64,000 nt of DNA from Thermopolyspora sp044507605. GTDB taxonomy: Bacteria; Actinomycetota; Actinomycetes; Streptosporangiales; Streptosporangiaceae. The notes beneath the pieces are model-generated. The model worked only from the letters and a program-made list of their open reading frames with translations. It had not been told where the DNA came from and ran no database searches. Shown here in pieces: positions 8,150-15,720 of this stretch; position 1 is the first letter of the stretch, and every line of letters begins with the position of its first letter. The stretch is from assembly GCA_044507605.1 (NCBI GenBank), contig JBIQJI010000002.1, positions 152,263-216,262 of the forward strand. Direction: 5' to 3'. The position numbers and the translations under genes were made by a program.

Positions 8150-9179
8150 GGCCGACGCCTCCATTCGATGCGAGTTTCCGATGCGGTTCCCGGATGCGAG
8201 GGGCCGGCGTCGGAGGAGCCGGCGTCTCGGTCACGCTCCGCCAGAGCGACGTCAGCGCCTCATAGGCGGTGTGCCGGGGAATCCACCGCAGGACCGTGCG
8301 CGCGGTCCTGATGTCGATGTACTGGCTGCCGATATCGGCGTCGCGCCGCACCGTGTCGGCGGCCCTGGACAGGTACGTCACCTGCTGGCCGCTGATCTTC
8401 ACCAGCGTGTCGACCAGGCGGCGCACGGACGTCAGCCGGCCGGAAGCGATGTTGATCAGCGGGGGTGTGGCGATGTTGCGCGCGGCCGCCGCCACGGCCT
8501 GCGTCACGTCGCGCAGGTCCACGAAGTCCCGCTCGCCCGCCAGCTCCGGCAGCTCCAGCACGCCGGTGCCGCGCAGCAGCTGCTCGGCGATCTGCCCGAA
8601 CAGGCTCCCGGGGGGCGCCAGCGGGCCGAGCACGGTGCTGACCCGCAGGACGGTCGCGTTGATCCGGCCCTCCTCGGCCGCCGCGACGACGGTCCGCGTG
8701 CCGGCGAGCTTGGTCCGGGCGTACTGCGTCGTCGGATGCTCCGTGAGCTTCTCGTGCAGCAGCAGGTAGCCGCCGGGCTGGGCGCCGTACTCGTAGACCG
8801 AGCCGAGGTGCACCAGGCGGGCGCGATACCGGGCGGCCGCCAGCGCGTCGACCAGGCGGCCGACGAGCTCGTGGTTCGACCGGGCCATGTCCGCTTCGGT
8901 GACGTTCCACAGCGCGCCGGCGGCGTTCACCACCACTCGCGGCTCCAGCGCGTCGAGGAAGTCGGTCAGCTCCGGCACGCTCAGGGCCAGGACGTCGGCG
9001 ACCCGCAGGTCGCAGCCCTCGGGCGGCCGGGCCACCCGGCGGGCCAGGGCGACCACGTCGTACCCGTGGTCGCGCATGGCCGTGCAGACGGCCCGCCCGA
9101 GATAGCCGGTGCCGCCGACGACCAGCGCGGTGCCCTGGCCCCGGCTCGGCTGTTGTGGCGGGGGGTGGAACTGGTACAT
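8142..9179 (-). CDS. NAD(P)-dependent sugar 4-ketoreductase/epimerase family protein
   Basis: This 345-residue extended short-chain dehydrogenase starts at ATG 9179, with GGGAG upstream. It has the Rossmann motif GGTGYLGRAV, the active-site Tyr and Lys in YARTK, and a Ser-rich strand (HLGSVYEYG) before it. The family includes NDP-4-keto-deoxysugar reductases of antibiotic clusters. Its gene is coupled to the 3-dehydratase by an 8-nt overlap. The best guess is reduction of C-4 after C-3 deoxygenation, giving a 3,6-dideoxyhexose. The stereochemical outcome cannot be predicted. A 4-epimerase or a polyketide-side reductase is less likely. Confidence 0.82.
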   Translation of the reverse strand: MYQFHPPPQQPSRGQGTALVVGGTGYLGRAVCTAMRDHGYDVVALARRVARPPEGCDLRVADVLALSVPELTDFLDALEPRVVVNAAGALWNVTEADMARSNHELVGRLVDALAAARYRARLVHLGSVYEYGAQPGGYLLLHEKLTEHPTTQYARTKLAGTRTVVAAAEEGRINATVLRVSTVLGPLAPPGSLFGQIAEQLLRGTGVLELPELAGERDFVDLRDVTQAVAAAARNIATPPLINIASGRLTSVRRLVDTLVKISGQQVTYLSRAADTVRRDADIGSQYIDIRTARTVLRWIPRHTAYEALTSLWRSVTETPAPPTPAPRIREPHRKLASNGGVGRG

Positions 9180-9226
9180 GGTCTCTCCCTCGGACGCGGC
9201 TCGGGGCCGGGTTCGGACAGGTTCGG

Positions 9227-9568
9227 TCAGCCGTAGCTGGCGACGACCTCGTAGATCCCGAAGACCGCGGAGTCGTCGCGCTTCTGGTAGCGCCGCAGCG
9301 GGGAGGTCGAGCCGCGGTGATCGGGGCCGGTCTCCCAGGCCCGGAACGCCGCCAGGTCGCTCCACCGGCTCAGCACCACGAAGCGGGTGCGGGCGGTGGT
9401 GTCGCGCAGCAGCTCGTTGCCGAGCAGTCCCGGCGTGCCGGCCAGCCCGGCGCTGATCTCGTGGTAGGCCCGTTCCACCGCGGCGGGGTCGCTGTCGGGC
9501 GCCGACGCGTAGATCAGCACCCGCGCCTCCCCGCCGCGCTCGCCGGCGCCCCCGGCCGGCTCGGTCAT
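9227..9568 (-). CDS. ABM-family antibiotic biosynthesis monooxygenase (first of a pair)
   Basis: This 113-residue protein has the small ferredoxin-like ABM fold, recognised by VLIYASAP, GLLGNELLRD and FVVLSRWSDLAAFRAWE. Cofactor-free ABM enzymes oxidise anthrones and other polyphenol intermediates to quinones. Its ATG overlaps the stop of the second ABM gene upstream by ATGA, so the two are probably made in equal amounts and may pair. Tandem ABM genes occur in pentangular polyphenol clusters such as pradimicin. The oxidised carbon cannot be assigned from sequence. Confidence 0.85.
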   Translation of the reverse strand: MTEPAGGAGERGGEARVLIYASAPDSDPAAVERAYHEISAGLAGTPGLLGNELLRDTTARTRFVVLSRWSDLAAFRAWETGPDHRGSTSPLRRYQKRDDSAVFGIYEVVASYG

Positions 9569-9882
9569 GCCGCCGCCCCCACCAGGGAGTGCACGACGGT
9601 CATGGTCACCATCGAGCCCTTACGGCGGTAGGGGTGCAGCTTCTGCCGGTGCTCCAGGTGCTGTTCGCTGAGCTCGTACTCGCGGAAGCGCGCCTCGTCG
9701 GTCCAGTCGCTGACGATGTAGTAGACCGACTCCTCGTCGGCGCTCTTCGACAGCCACTGCCCCAGGTTGGCCGGCTGGTCGGTGATCACGTGCGCGCCGT
9801 CCAGCCAGGCCTGCTCGAACTCCTGCTCGCGGCCGGGCACCAGCTCCATCCTGAGCAGCACCCGGAACACGCCCTCGGCCAC
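9565..9882 (-). CDS. ABM-family monooxygenase (second of a pair)
   Basis: This 105-residue ABM-domain protein has LLRMELVPGREQEFEQAW at the N-terminus and SVYYIVSDWTDEARFREYE in the middle. The GTG start at 9882 is one base beyond the ketoreductase stop, with a G-rich SD inside the end of the ketoreductase gene. The C-terminus is coupled to the first ABM gene. The two ABM proteins are clearly divergent, so they probably act at different positions or as a heteromer rather than being a recent duplication. A role in quinone formation on the polyketide is inferred from context. Confidence 0.85.
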   Translation of the reverse strand: MAEGVFRVLLRMELVPGREQEFEQAWLDGAHVITDQPANLGQWLSKSADEESVYYIVSDWTDEARFREYELSEQHLEHRQKLHPYRRKGSMVTMTVVHSLVGAAA

Positions 9883-9883
9883 C

Positions 9884-10657
9884 TCAGATCCCCCCGTCCA
9901 CGTGGATGGTCTCGCCGGTGATGTATGCGGACAGGTCGCTGATCAGGAACGCGACCGTGTTGGCGATCTCCTGGGCGCGGCCCAGGCGGCGCAGCGCCGT
10001 CAGGCCCTCGTAGCGCTGGACGACCTCCGGGGGCAGCTCCAGCTCGGTGGCGATCACGCCGGGCGCGACCACGTTCACCCGCACCCCCTGGCCGCCCAGC
10101 TCCTTGGCGAGCGACCGCGACAGCCCGATCAGGCCGGCCTTGGCCGCCGTGTAGTGGGCGCGCAGCGGGATGCCGACCGCGGCGGCCCGCGAGCCGACGT
10201 TCACCACCGAGGCGCCCGGCCGCAGCAGCGGCAGGGCCTGCTGGGTGACGAGGTAGGCGGCCCGCAGGTTGGTGTCGACGACACGGTCCCACTCGTCGAC
10301 GGGCAGCTCGGCGAACCTGATGTGGCTGATCACGCCGGCGTTGTTGACGATGCCGTCGAGGTGGCCGAACCTGGTGCGGCACTCGTCGAGGAGCGCCGTC
10401 ACCTCCTCGGGGTCGGACACGTCGGCCCGCACGACGTGGTGGTCGCCGGGCAGCACCTTGAGCGCGGCGGCGAGCGTGTCGACGTGCTCTCCCTCGTTCC
10501 GATAGCACGTCAGCACGTCGGCTCCGGACGCCGCCAGGGCCAGCGCGACGCTCCGGCCGATGCCGCGGCTGCCGCCGGTGACCAGCACCTTCTTGCCGTG
10601 CAGCGCTATTCCTGTGCTCTGGGCTCCCGTGCTCTGGGTCCCTGTGTTCTCGGTCAT
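9884..10657 (-). CDS. Polyketide ketoreductase (SDR family)
   Basis: This 257-residue classical SDR has the NADP motif TGGSRGIG, NNAG, a catalytic Ser in NVGSRAAAVG, the YTAAK active-site pair and a C-terminal GETIHVDGGI. In aromatic PKS clusters this enzyme reduces one carbonyl, commonly C-9, of the nascent poly-beta-ketone. The ATG has AGGAG 8 nt upstream. The first ~17 residues come from an imperfect 15-bp repeat (TGTQSTGAQSTG) that is probably a disordered tail. It sits between the DUF1772 gene (39-nt gap) and the ABM pair. Its presence argues for a reduced rather than fully unreduced aromatic scaffold. Confidence 0.9.
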   Translation of the reverse strand: MTENTGTQSTGAQSTGIALHGKKVLVTGGSRGIGRSVALALAASGADVLTCYRNEGEHVDTLAAALKVLPGDHHVVRADVSDPEEVTALLDECRTRFGHLDGIVNNAGVISHIRFAELPVDEWDRVVDTNLRAAYLVTQQALPLLRPGASVVNVGSRAAAVGIPLRAHYTAAKAGLIGLSRSLAKELGGQGVRVNVVAPGVIATELELPPEVVQRYEGLTALRRLGRAQEIANTVAFLISDLSAYITGETIHVDGGI

Positions 10658-10696
10658 GATGGGGGCTCCTTCGGTACGGCCGCCGGGACGGCCGGG

Positions 10697-11170
10697 TCAG
10701 CTCGCCAGGGTGGCGCCGGCGATGTTGACGGTGAACGCCAGCAGGGCGAGCGACGTGCGGACGATGTTCCATCGGCGCCAGCGCCGGCGGGGGTCGATGC
10801 GCGCCCAGTCGCTCGGCTCACGGTCCGGGTCCAGCCCGTAGACGAGCCGGTTGACGGGGACGTTGCGGGTGATCGAGATGCCCATGACCGCGGCCTGCAG
10901 CACCGCCGCCGCGGCGAACGCCGCCCGGGCCCGCGCCTCGTCGGCCAGCGCCGCGGCCAGCAGCACGTCGAGCACGAGCGTGAGGCCGTTCGTGATGGGC
11001 ATGGTGGGGTCGAACCGCGGCCACAGGAACCGCACGGTCTGCACGTACCTCCCGTACGGGAGGGACAGGAACATCGGCGCGATGCCGATGACGGTGGACA
11101 GCATGATCCCGGCGGCGACGCCGTTGGACAGGGTGGCGAGCGCGGCGACCAGGTGGGCCGGGCCGGTCAT
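10697..11170 (-). CDS. DUF1772 (anthrone oxygenase-like) membrane protein
   Basis: This 157-residue protein has about four hydrophobic segments and the DUF1772 pattern, including ISITRNVPVNRL and a conserved W-R-W-N-x-V-R segment near the C-terminus. DUF1772 proteins are integral-membrane enzymes; some fungal members act as anthrone oxygenases in aromatic polyketide pathways. The ATG overlaps the aromatase stop (ATGA). With the two ABM genes nearby, it probably takes part in quinone formation. A transport or membrane-tethering role cannot be excluded. Confidence 0.8.
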   Translation of the reverse strand: MTGPAHLVAALATLSNGVAAGIMLSTVIGIAPMFLSLPYGRYVQTVRFLWPRFDPTMPITNGLTLVLDVLLAAALADEARARAAFAAAAVLQAAVMGISITRNVPVNRLVYGLDPDREPSDWARIDPRRRWRRWNIVRTSLALLAFTVNIAGATLAS

Positions 11171-11640
11171 CGCCCGGCCTTCGCCCGGGCCGGCTCGGCC
11201 GCCGCCTCCACCAGGGACTTGATGCGGCCCATCTCGCGGACGCTGTTGCGGTTGATGCGCTCGGTCATGCCGGCGTCGTCGACCGGGGCGGTCGGCTTCA
11301 TCGCGAAGTCCTGGATCCACCGCATCTCGACGCCGCCCGGCACCTCGCGGTACTCCCACCGGAGGTTCATGTACTCGAACGGCCCGGTCTCGACCCGGCG
11401 CGCCACGACGGTCCTGGTGACGGGGTCGGGGGTGCGCTCGGAGACCCAGCTCCACACCCGGCCCTGCTCGTCGGGGTGCATGGTGAGGCGGAACCTGATG
11501 GTGGCGCCGTCACGCGAGATGATCTCGGCGCTGGCGTACTCGGTGAACAGCTGCGGCCAGGACGGCACGTCGTTCGTCATCGACCAGACCAGGTCCATCG
11601 GGGCGTCGATGACCACGCTGTTGTCGGTGTGGCCGCTCAT
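11167..11640 (-). CDS. Polyketide aromatase/cyclase, single SRPBCC domain (TcmN/WhiE-VI type)
   Basis: The 157-residue START/SRPBCC-fold protein has the N-terminal signature NSVVIDAPMDLVWSMTNDV and YMNLRWEYREV in the second half, as in monodomain aromatase/cyclases. Such enzymes fold the tethered polyketide and aromatise the first ring while it is bound to the ACP. The gene is ATGA-coupled to the ACP gene upstream and the DUF1772 gene downstream. Monodomain ARO/CYC usually act in TcmN-like, pentangular or spore-pigment pathways, but here a ketoreductase is also present. Chain length is not determinable by eye. Confidence 0.9.
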   Translation of the reverse strand: MSGHTDNSVVIDAPMDLVWSMTNDVPSWPQLFTEYASAEIISRDGATIRFRLTMHPDEQGRVWSWVSERTPDPVTRTVVARRVETGPFEYMNLRWEYREVPGGVEMRWIQDFAMKPTAPVDDAGMTERINRNSVREMGRIKSLVEAAAEPARAKAGR

Positions 11641-11903
11641 GCCCGGGCCCCCGCCGCCATCAGCCCGCTGACGTAGTCGAGCGCCTTGCGCGGGGTGGCC
11701 ATCATCTCCTCGATGGCGTCCTCGGAGATGCGCACGCCGTACCGCCGCTCGATCACGTCGGCGACGTTCATCACGGCCAGCGAGTCGAACCCGAGCTCGC
11801 CCATCGGCACATCGAGGATGTCCCGGTCCAGGTCGATCGACTCGTCCTCGCCGACCGCCTCCAGCATCGTCTCCTTGAGCGCGTCGAGCGTGAACTCGGG
11901 CAT
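11637..11903 (-). CDS. Acyl carrier protein of type II PKS
   Basis: From ATG 11903 (GGGAG upstream) the protein is 88 residues, normal for a PKS ACP. Ser41 in GELGFDSLAVMN is the phosphopantetheine site. An in-frame ATG at 11918 with AGGAG just upstream would add five residues and is almost equally plausible. The gene follows the chain-length factor and is ATGA-coupled to the aromatase, giving the canonical KS-alpha, KS-beta, ACP, ARO order. It is presumably activated by the Sfp-type transferase at 24.8 kb. Confidence 0.94.
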   Translation of the reverse strand: MPEFTLDALKETMLEAVGEDESIDLDRDILDVPMGELGFDSLAVMNVADVIERRYGVRISEDAIEEMMATPRKALDYVSGLMAAGARA

Positions 11904-11933
11904 GTCCCTGTCTCCCATTCTCCTTCTCCTCAC

Positions 11934-13214
11934 TCAGATGGCTGCCTTCAGCACCATCGCGGCGTTGAACCCGCCCGCGCCCCGGGCGATGACCAGGGCG
12001 GTCCGCACGCTCGTCTCGCGGGGCCGGCCGCAGACCAGGTCGAGGGTGTACGCCGGGTCGGCCGCCGCCGTGCCGATGGTCGGCGGGATCACCTGGTCGC
12101 GGATCGACAGCAGCGCCGCGGCGACGTCGAGCGCGGCGCCGCCGGCGTAGAGGCGGCCGGTCATCGTCTTGGGCGCCGTCACCGGCACCCCGTACGCCCC
12201 GAACACCTCGGCGATGGCGTCGGCCTCCTGCCGGTCCTGCACGGGCAGCGCGGCGGCGTCGGCGAAGACCACGTCGACCTCGGCGGGGACGATGCCGGCG
12301 TCGGCGATGGCCTGCCTGATGGCCCTGGCCAGCGCGGGCGGCCGACCGCTGCCCGGCCGCGGGTCGAAGGTCGCCGCGTATCCGGCGATCTCGCCGTACG
12401 GCGCCACGCCCCGCCGGCGCGCCGACTCCCCCGTCTCGACGATCAGCATGGCGCCGCCCTCGCCGGGCACGTAGCCCTCGGCGCGCGAGTCGAACGGCCG
12501 GTAGCAGCCCTCGGGGTCGTCGGATGTGGACAGTTTGCCGGTGCTGATCTGGCAGACCAGGGCGTAGGGCGACAACGGCGCCTCGGTGCCGCCGCAGATC
12601 ACCATCTCGGCCTCCTCGCGGAGGGTCCGGCGGGCCTGGCCGAGCGCGTCGAGGCCGCCGGCCTGCTCGGAGACCACGACGCCGCAGCGGCCGCGCGCCT
12701 GGTTCGCGATGGACACCTGGCCGGTCGTGGCCGCGTAGAACCAGGCGATCGACTGGTAGACCCCGACCTCACGCGGGCCGATCGACCACAGCCGCTCGAT
12801 CTGCTGCTGGCCGTACTCGTTTCCCCCCGAGGAGCTGGCGGTGATCACGCCGAGGCCGTACTCCGGCAGCCGGCCGGTGTCCACGGCGGCGTCCTTCAGC
12901 GCCATGCCGGTCGCGGCGAGGCCGAGCTGGCTCCACCGGTCGGTCTGCACCGCGAGGCGTCCCGGCACGTGGTCGGCGGTGATGAAGCTGTCGGCCTTGC
13001 CCGCCAGGGAGACGGAGTAGCCGTCGGGCTCGGGGCCGTCGATGCGGTCGATGCCGCTCTTGCCGGCCAGCGTGGCCGCCCAGTAGGCCTCCGCGCCCAC
13101 CCCGTTGGGGGCGATGACGCCGAGCCCGGTGATCAGGGCGCGGGTGTCCTTTCTCGAGTCGGAGTCGGAGGCGGTGGCGGTGGCAGGGCTGGTGGACATG
13201 GTCGCTGTACTCAT
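11934..13214 (-). CDS. Chain-length factor (KS-beta)
   Basis: The 426-residue ketosynthase-fold protein has the active-site Cys replaced by Gln184 in VVSEQAGGLDALG, the hallmark of KS-beta/CLF. This residue supports malonyl decarboxylation and the subunit sets chain length with KS-alpha. The first ~25 residues are Ser/Thr/Ala-rich and likely disordered. The start overlaps the KS-alpha stop by ATGA, ensuring 1:1 synthesis of the heterodimer. Gating residues that would predict chain length need an alignment. Confidence 0.96.
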   Translation of the reverse strand: MSTATMSTSPATATASDSDSRKDTRALITGLGVIAPNGVGAEAYWAATLAGKSGIDRIDGPEPDGYSVSLAGKADSFITADHVPGRLAVQTDRWSQLGLAATGMALKDAAVDTGRLPEYGLGVITASSSGGNEYGQQQIERLWSIGPREVGVYQSIAWFYAATTGQVSIANQARGRCGVVVSEQAGGLDALGQARRTLREEAEMVICGGTEAPLSPYALVCQISTGKLSTSDDPEGCYRPFDSRAEGYVPGEGGAMLIVETGESARRRGVAPYGEIAGYAATFDPRPGSGRPPALARAIRQAIADAGIVPAEVDVVFADAAALPVQDRQEADAIAEVFGAYGVPVTAPKTMTGRLYAGGAALDVAAALLSIRDQVIPPTIGTAAADPAYTLDLVCGRPRETSVRTALVIARGAGGFNAAMVLKAAI

Positions 13215-14485
13215 CGTGGCTCCGGTCGTCGCAGCAGCATCGCGGTCTGGAATCCCCCGAAGCCGCTGCCGACGGTGAGCGCCACGTCAACGTGGTGCTC
13301 GCGGGCGACCTTGGGGACGTAGTCGAGGTCGCACTCGGCCTCGCTCTCCTCGAGATTGGCGGTGGGCGGCACGATGCCGTGCTCGATGGCGAGGGCGCAC
13401 GCGGCGATCTCGATCGAGCCGATCGCGCCCAGGGAGTGACCCACCATGGACTTGATGGAGCTGACCGGCACCTGGTAGGCGCGCTCGCCCAGGCTGCGCT
13501 TGAACGCCGCCGTCTCGTGCCGGTCGTTCTGCTTGGTGCCCGACCCGTGGGCGTTGATGTAGTCGACGTCGTCCGGGGTGAGGCCGGCCCGGTCGAGGGC
13601 CGTGACGATGGCCTCGGCCATCTCCTTGCCGTCGGCCTTCAGGCCGGTCATGTGGTAGGCGTTGCCCCGGCCGGCGTACCCGACGATCTCGCCGTAGACG
13701 TGGGCGCCGCGCCGGGCGGCCGCCTTCGCCTCCTCCAGCACGAACACCGCCGCCCCCTCGCCGATGACGAACCCGTCGCGGCTCTTGTCGAAGGGGCGTG
13801 AGGCGTGCTCGGGGTCGGCGTTGTTGGGCGAGGTCGCCTTGATCGCGTCGAAGCAGGCCACGCTGATCGGCGAGATGGGCGCCTCGGTCGCGCCGGTGAC
13901 GACCATGTCGGCGCTGCCCTCCTCGATCAGCTGGACGGCGTGCCCCACCGCGTCGAGGCCCGACGTGCAGCCCGTGGAGATCATGGTGACGGGGCCCTCG
14001 GCGCCGCAGCGCCACGCGACGTCGCGTGGAATGCTGCTCGGCACCAGGTAGTCGTACAGCTTCGGCACCGCCTTGGTCTCGTCGACCAGCCAGCGCGTGG
14101 CGTGGTCGCTGACCCGCAGGTAGTTCTCCTCCAGCCGCATCGTGCAGCCGACGGCGGAGCCGATCACCACGCCGACGCGCTCGGGGGGCACGGTCGTGAA
14201 GTCCAGGCCGGAGTCGGCGATCGCCTCGTCGGCGCTGACGAGGGCGAACTGGGTGGCCCGGTCGAGGGTCTCGGCCTCCTCGGGGGTGAGGCCGTTCGCG
14301 ACGGGGTCGAAGTCGCACTCGGCGGCGATCCTGGAGCGGAACCCGGTCGCGTCGAAGAGCGTGACCTCGCGCGTCGCGGTGCGACCGGCGGTGAGCAGGT
14401 CCCAGAAGGCCGGCACGCCGATGCCGCCGGGCGCGACCACCCCGATGCCCGTGATCGCCGCGACCCTGCGGTTCCGCGCGGTCAT
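13211..14485 (-). CDS. Ketosynthase alpha of type II PKS
   Basis: The 424-residue protein carries the full catalytic set: Cys173 in STGCTSGLDAVG, His313 in NAHGSGTKQND and His350 in KSMVGHSLGAIG. The motif EHASRPFDKSRDGFVIGEGA is characteristic of actinomycete aromatic PKS ketosynthases. It condenses malonyl-ACP units on the poly-beta-ketone chain together with the chain-length factor. The start is ATG 14485, coupled by ATGA to the cyclase gene upstream. I chose it because the longer open frame upstream belongs to the antisense and cyclase region. Confidence 0.97.
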   Translation of the reverse strand: MTARNRRVAAITGIGVVAPGGIGVPAFWDLLTAGRTATREVTLFDATGFRSRIAAECDFDPVANGLTPEEAETLDRATQFALVSADEAIADSGLDFTTVPPERVGVVIGSAVGCTMRLEENYLRVSDHATRWLVDETKAVPKLYDYLVPSSIPRDVAWRCGAEGPVTMISTGCTSGLDAVGHAVQLIEEGSADMVVTGATEAPISPISVACFDAIKATSPNNADPEHASRPFDKSRDGFVIGEGAAVFVLEEAKAAARRGAHVYGEIVGYAGRGNAYHMTGLKADGKEMAEAIVTALDRAGLTPDDVDYINAHGSGTKQNDRHETAAFKRSLGERAYQVPVSSIKSMVGHSLGAIGSIEIAACALAIEHGIVPPTANLEESEAECDLDYVPKVAREHHVDVALTVGSGFGGFQTAMLLRRPEPR

Positions 14486-14811
14486 GCCGCCTCCCTGCGC
14501 CACTCGTAGAAGGGCTCGGCCAGGGCGTCCTTCGGTTCCCGCCAGGACGGGTGGAAGGGCGTCACGTACTTCGCCAGTCCTTCGTCGATGGAGCGGAAGA
14601 GCGGGTGGGCACGGGCTTCCGCCAGCCGGGGCGCCAGCTCCCCTTCGGTCTCGACCAGGTGGAAGTAGAGGTCGTGGAAGGTGAACAGGGTGCGTCGCGT
14701 GACGCCCAGCAGATCCGGCAGCTCGCTTTCGTCCGACTCGGCGAACAGCCGTGCCACGGGCTCGGTGAGTGCCGGGTCCAGCCGAGCGACGATGAGATTG
14801 CGCGTGGTCAC
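14482..14811 (-). CDS. TcmI-family polyketide cyclase
   Basis: The 109-residue protein of the TcmI fold (dimeric alpha+beta barrel) has the family block TRRTLFTFHDLYFHLVE and the C-terminal VTPFHPSWREPKDALAEPFY. TcmI-type enzymes close the later rings of aromatic polyketides. GTG at 14811 has GGGAGG 7-8 nt upstream. As the first gene of the PKS operon (TcmI cyclase, KS-alpha, KS-beta, ACP, ARO), its promoter should lie at about 14820-14900. Exactly there, direct repeats resembling a SARP site occur. Confidence 0.93.
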   Translation of the reverse strand: MTTRNLIVARLDPALTEPVARLFAESDESELPDLLGVTRRTLFTFHDLYFHLVETEGELAPRLAEARAHPLFRSIDEGLAKYVTPFHPSWREPKDALAEPFYEWRREAA

Positions 14812-14849
14812 TCGTGAACCTCCCTTTAATGTGGGTTCTCCTCAAAGAC

Positions 14850-15707
14850 TCAAGGCACGCGATCGAGAGCCGATCGAGAATGCCTTGCGCCTGATTCGCG
14901 GTGGTTTAGGAAGAATGCGGCGAGAAATTCGCCGATCTCGTCTGCGGCCTTGATCAGAGCGCTGCCATGCGCGACGTCCCTCACCAGGCGGTACTCCGCC
15001 CCCGGCACGAGCTCGGCGGCCTGCCGCACCGCGTGCGGCGGGAAGAGCAGATCGTGCTCCAGCGCCACCAGCAGACACGGGCACGAGATCCGCTGGAGCA
15101 GCGCCGGCCGGTCGGGATCGGCCACCCAGGCGTCCCCGGCCAGCCCCTGCCACAGGAAACCCGGCAGGTACGCCCCGCGGCGCCGCAGCAGCGCCAGCGA
15201 CGTGCGGGCCAGCTGCGTGTCATCGCGCAGGTCCTCGGGGGCGACCGTGATCAGCAGCTCCAGGATGCGGTGCACCTCGTCCTCGGCCGCCACCGAACGG
15301 GCCGCCGCGTAGGCCCGCTGGAACGCGGTGGCGGTGGCGGTCGAGGCGATCAGGGCCGCCCCGGTGACCAGGTCGGGCCTGGTCGCCGCCAGATACTCGG
15401 ACACCATGCCGCCGAGCGAGACGCCGGCGAGCGCGGTCGGCCCCCACTCCAGCCGGTCGAGCAGCCCCACCAGGTCGGCGGCGAGCGCCGGCACGGCGTA
15501 CGGGCCGGGGGTCGTCTCTGATTCGCCGCTGCCGCGCTGGTCGTAGCACAGCACGTACATCCCGGCTTCCAGCAGCGCAGGCAGCACGGTGAGCTGCCAC
15601 ATTTCGCGGGACATGCCCTGGCCGGGGACGAGCACGAGCCGGGGCCCGCCCGGATCGCCGTAGGTGTCGTAGGCCAGGGTGACATCACCGATCCGGGTCA
15701 GGCCCAT
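14850..15707 (-). CDS. Alpha/beta hydrolase (3-oxoadipate enol-lactonase/RdmC-like fold)
   Basis: This 285-residue protein has an oxyanion-hole region VLVPGQGMSREMW, the nucleophile elbow GVSLGG and a catalytic His in VRDVAHGSALI. An acidic residue in ALEHDLLFPPH completes a likely triad. ATG 15707 has GGAG 5 nt upstream, 13 nt after the NRPS stop. Because neither NRPS protein has a thioesterase domain, this hydrolase is the best candidate for chain release or editing. An esterase acting on the polyketide is equally possible. Its last codons overlap the presumed promoter of the PKS operon. Confidence 0.8.
   Translation of the reverse strand: MGLTRIGDVTLAYDTYGDPGGPRLVLVPGQGMSREMWQLTVLPALLEAGMYVLCYDQRGSGESETTPGPYAVPALAADLVGLLDRLEWGPTALAGVSLGGMVSEYLAATRPDLVTGAALIASTATATAFQRAYAAARSVAAEDEVHRILELLITVAPEDLRDDTQLARTSLALLRRRGAYLPGFLWQGLAGDAWVADPDRPALLQRISCPCLLVALEHDLLFPPHAVRQAAELVPGAEYRLVRDVAHGSALIKAADEIGEFLAAFFLNHRESGARHSRSALDRVP
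14861..14879 (-). promoter_or_regulatory. Candidate SARP-binding direct repeats upstream of PKS operon
   Basis: Read on the minus strand, CTCGATC occurs twice exactly 11 bp apart, about 50-70 bp before the TcmI-cyclase GTG. Heptamers of TCGA type at 11-bp spacing, overlapping the -35 region, are the known recognition pattern of SARPs. The site lies within the last codons of the upstream hydrolase. It is an inference from spacing and sequence; no footprint is implied. Confidence 0.5.
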
Positions 15708-15720
15708 GATCGCTCCGTTC

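Noticed and set aside
8150..8164. ATG 8164 as start of the 3-dehydratase
   Set aside because: It lies inside the GGAGG that serves the GTG at 8149, and the GTG start gives better coupling to the reductase stop.
14950..15312. Plus-strand frames inside the alpha/beta hydrolase gene
   Set aside because: No SD and no domain; antisense to a protein with an intact nucleophile elbow.
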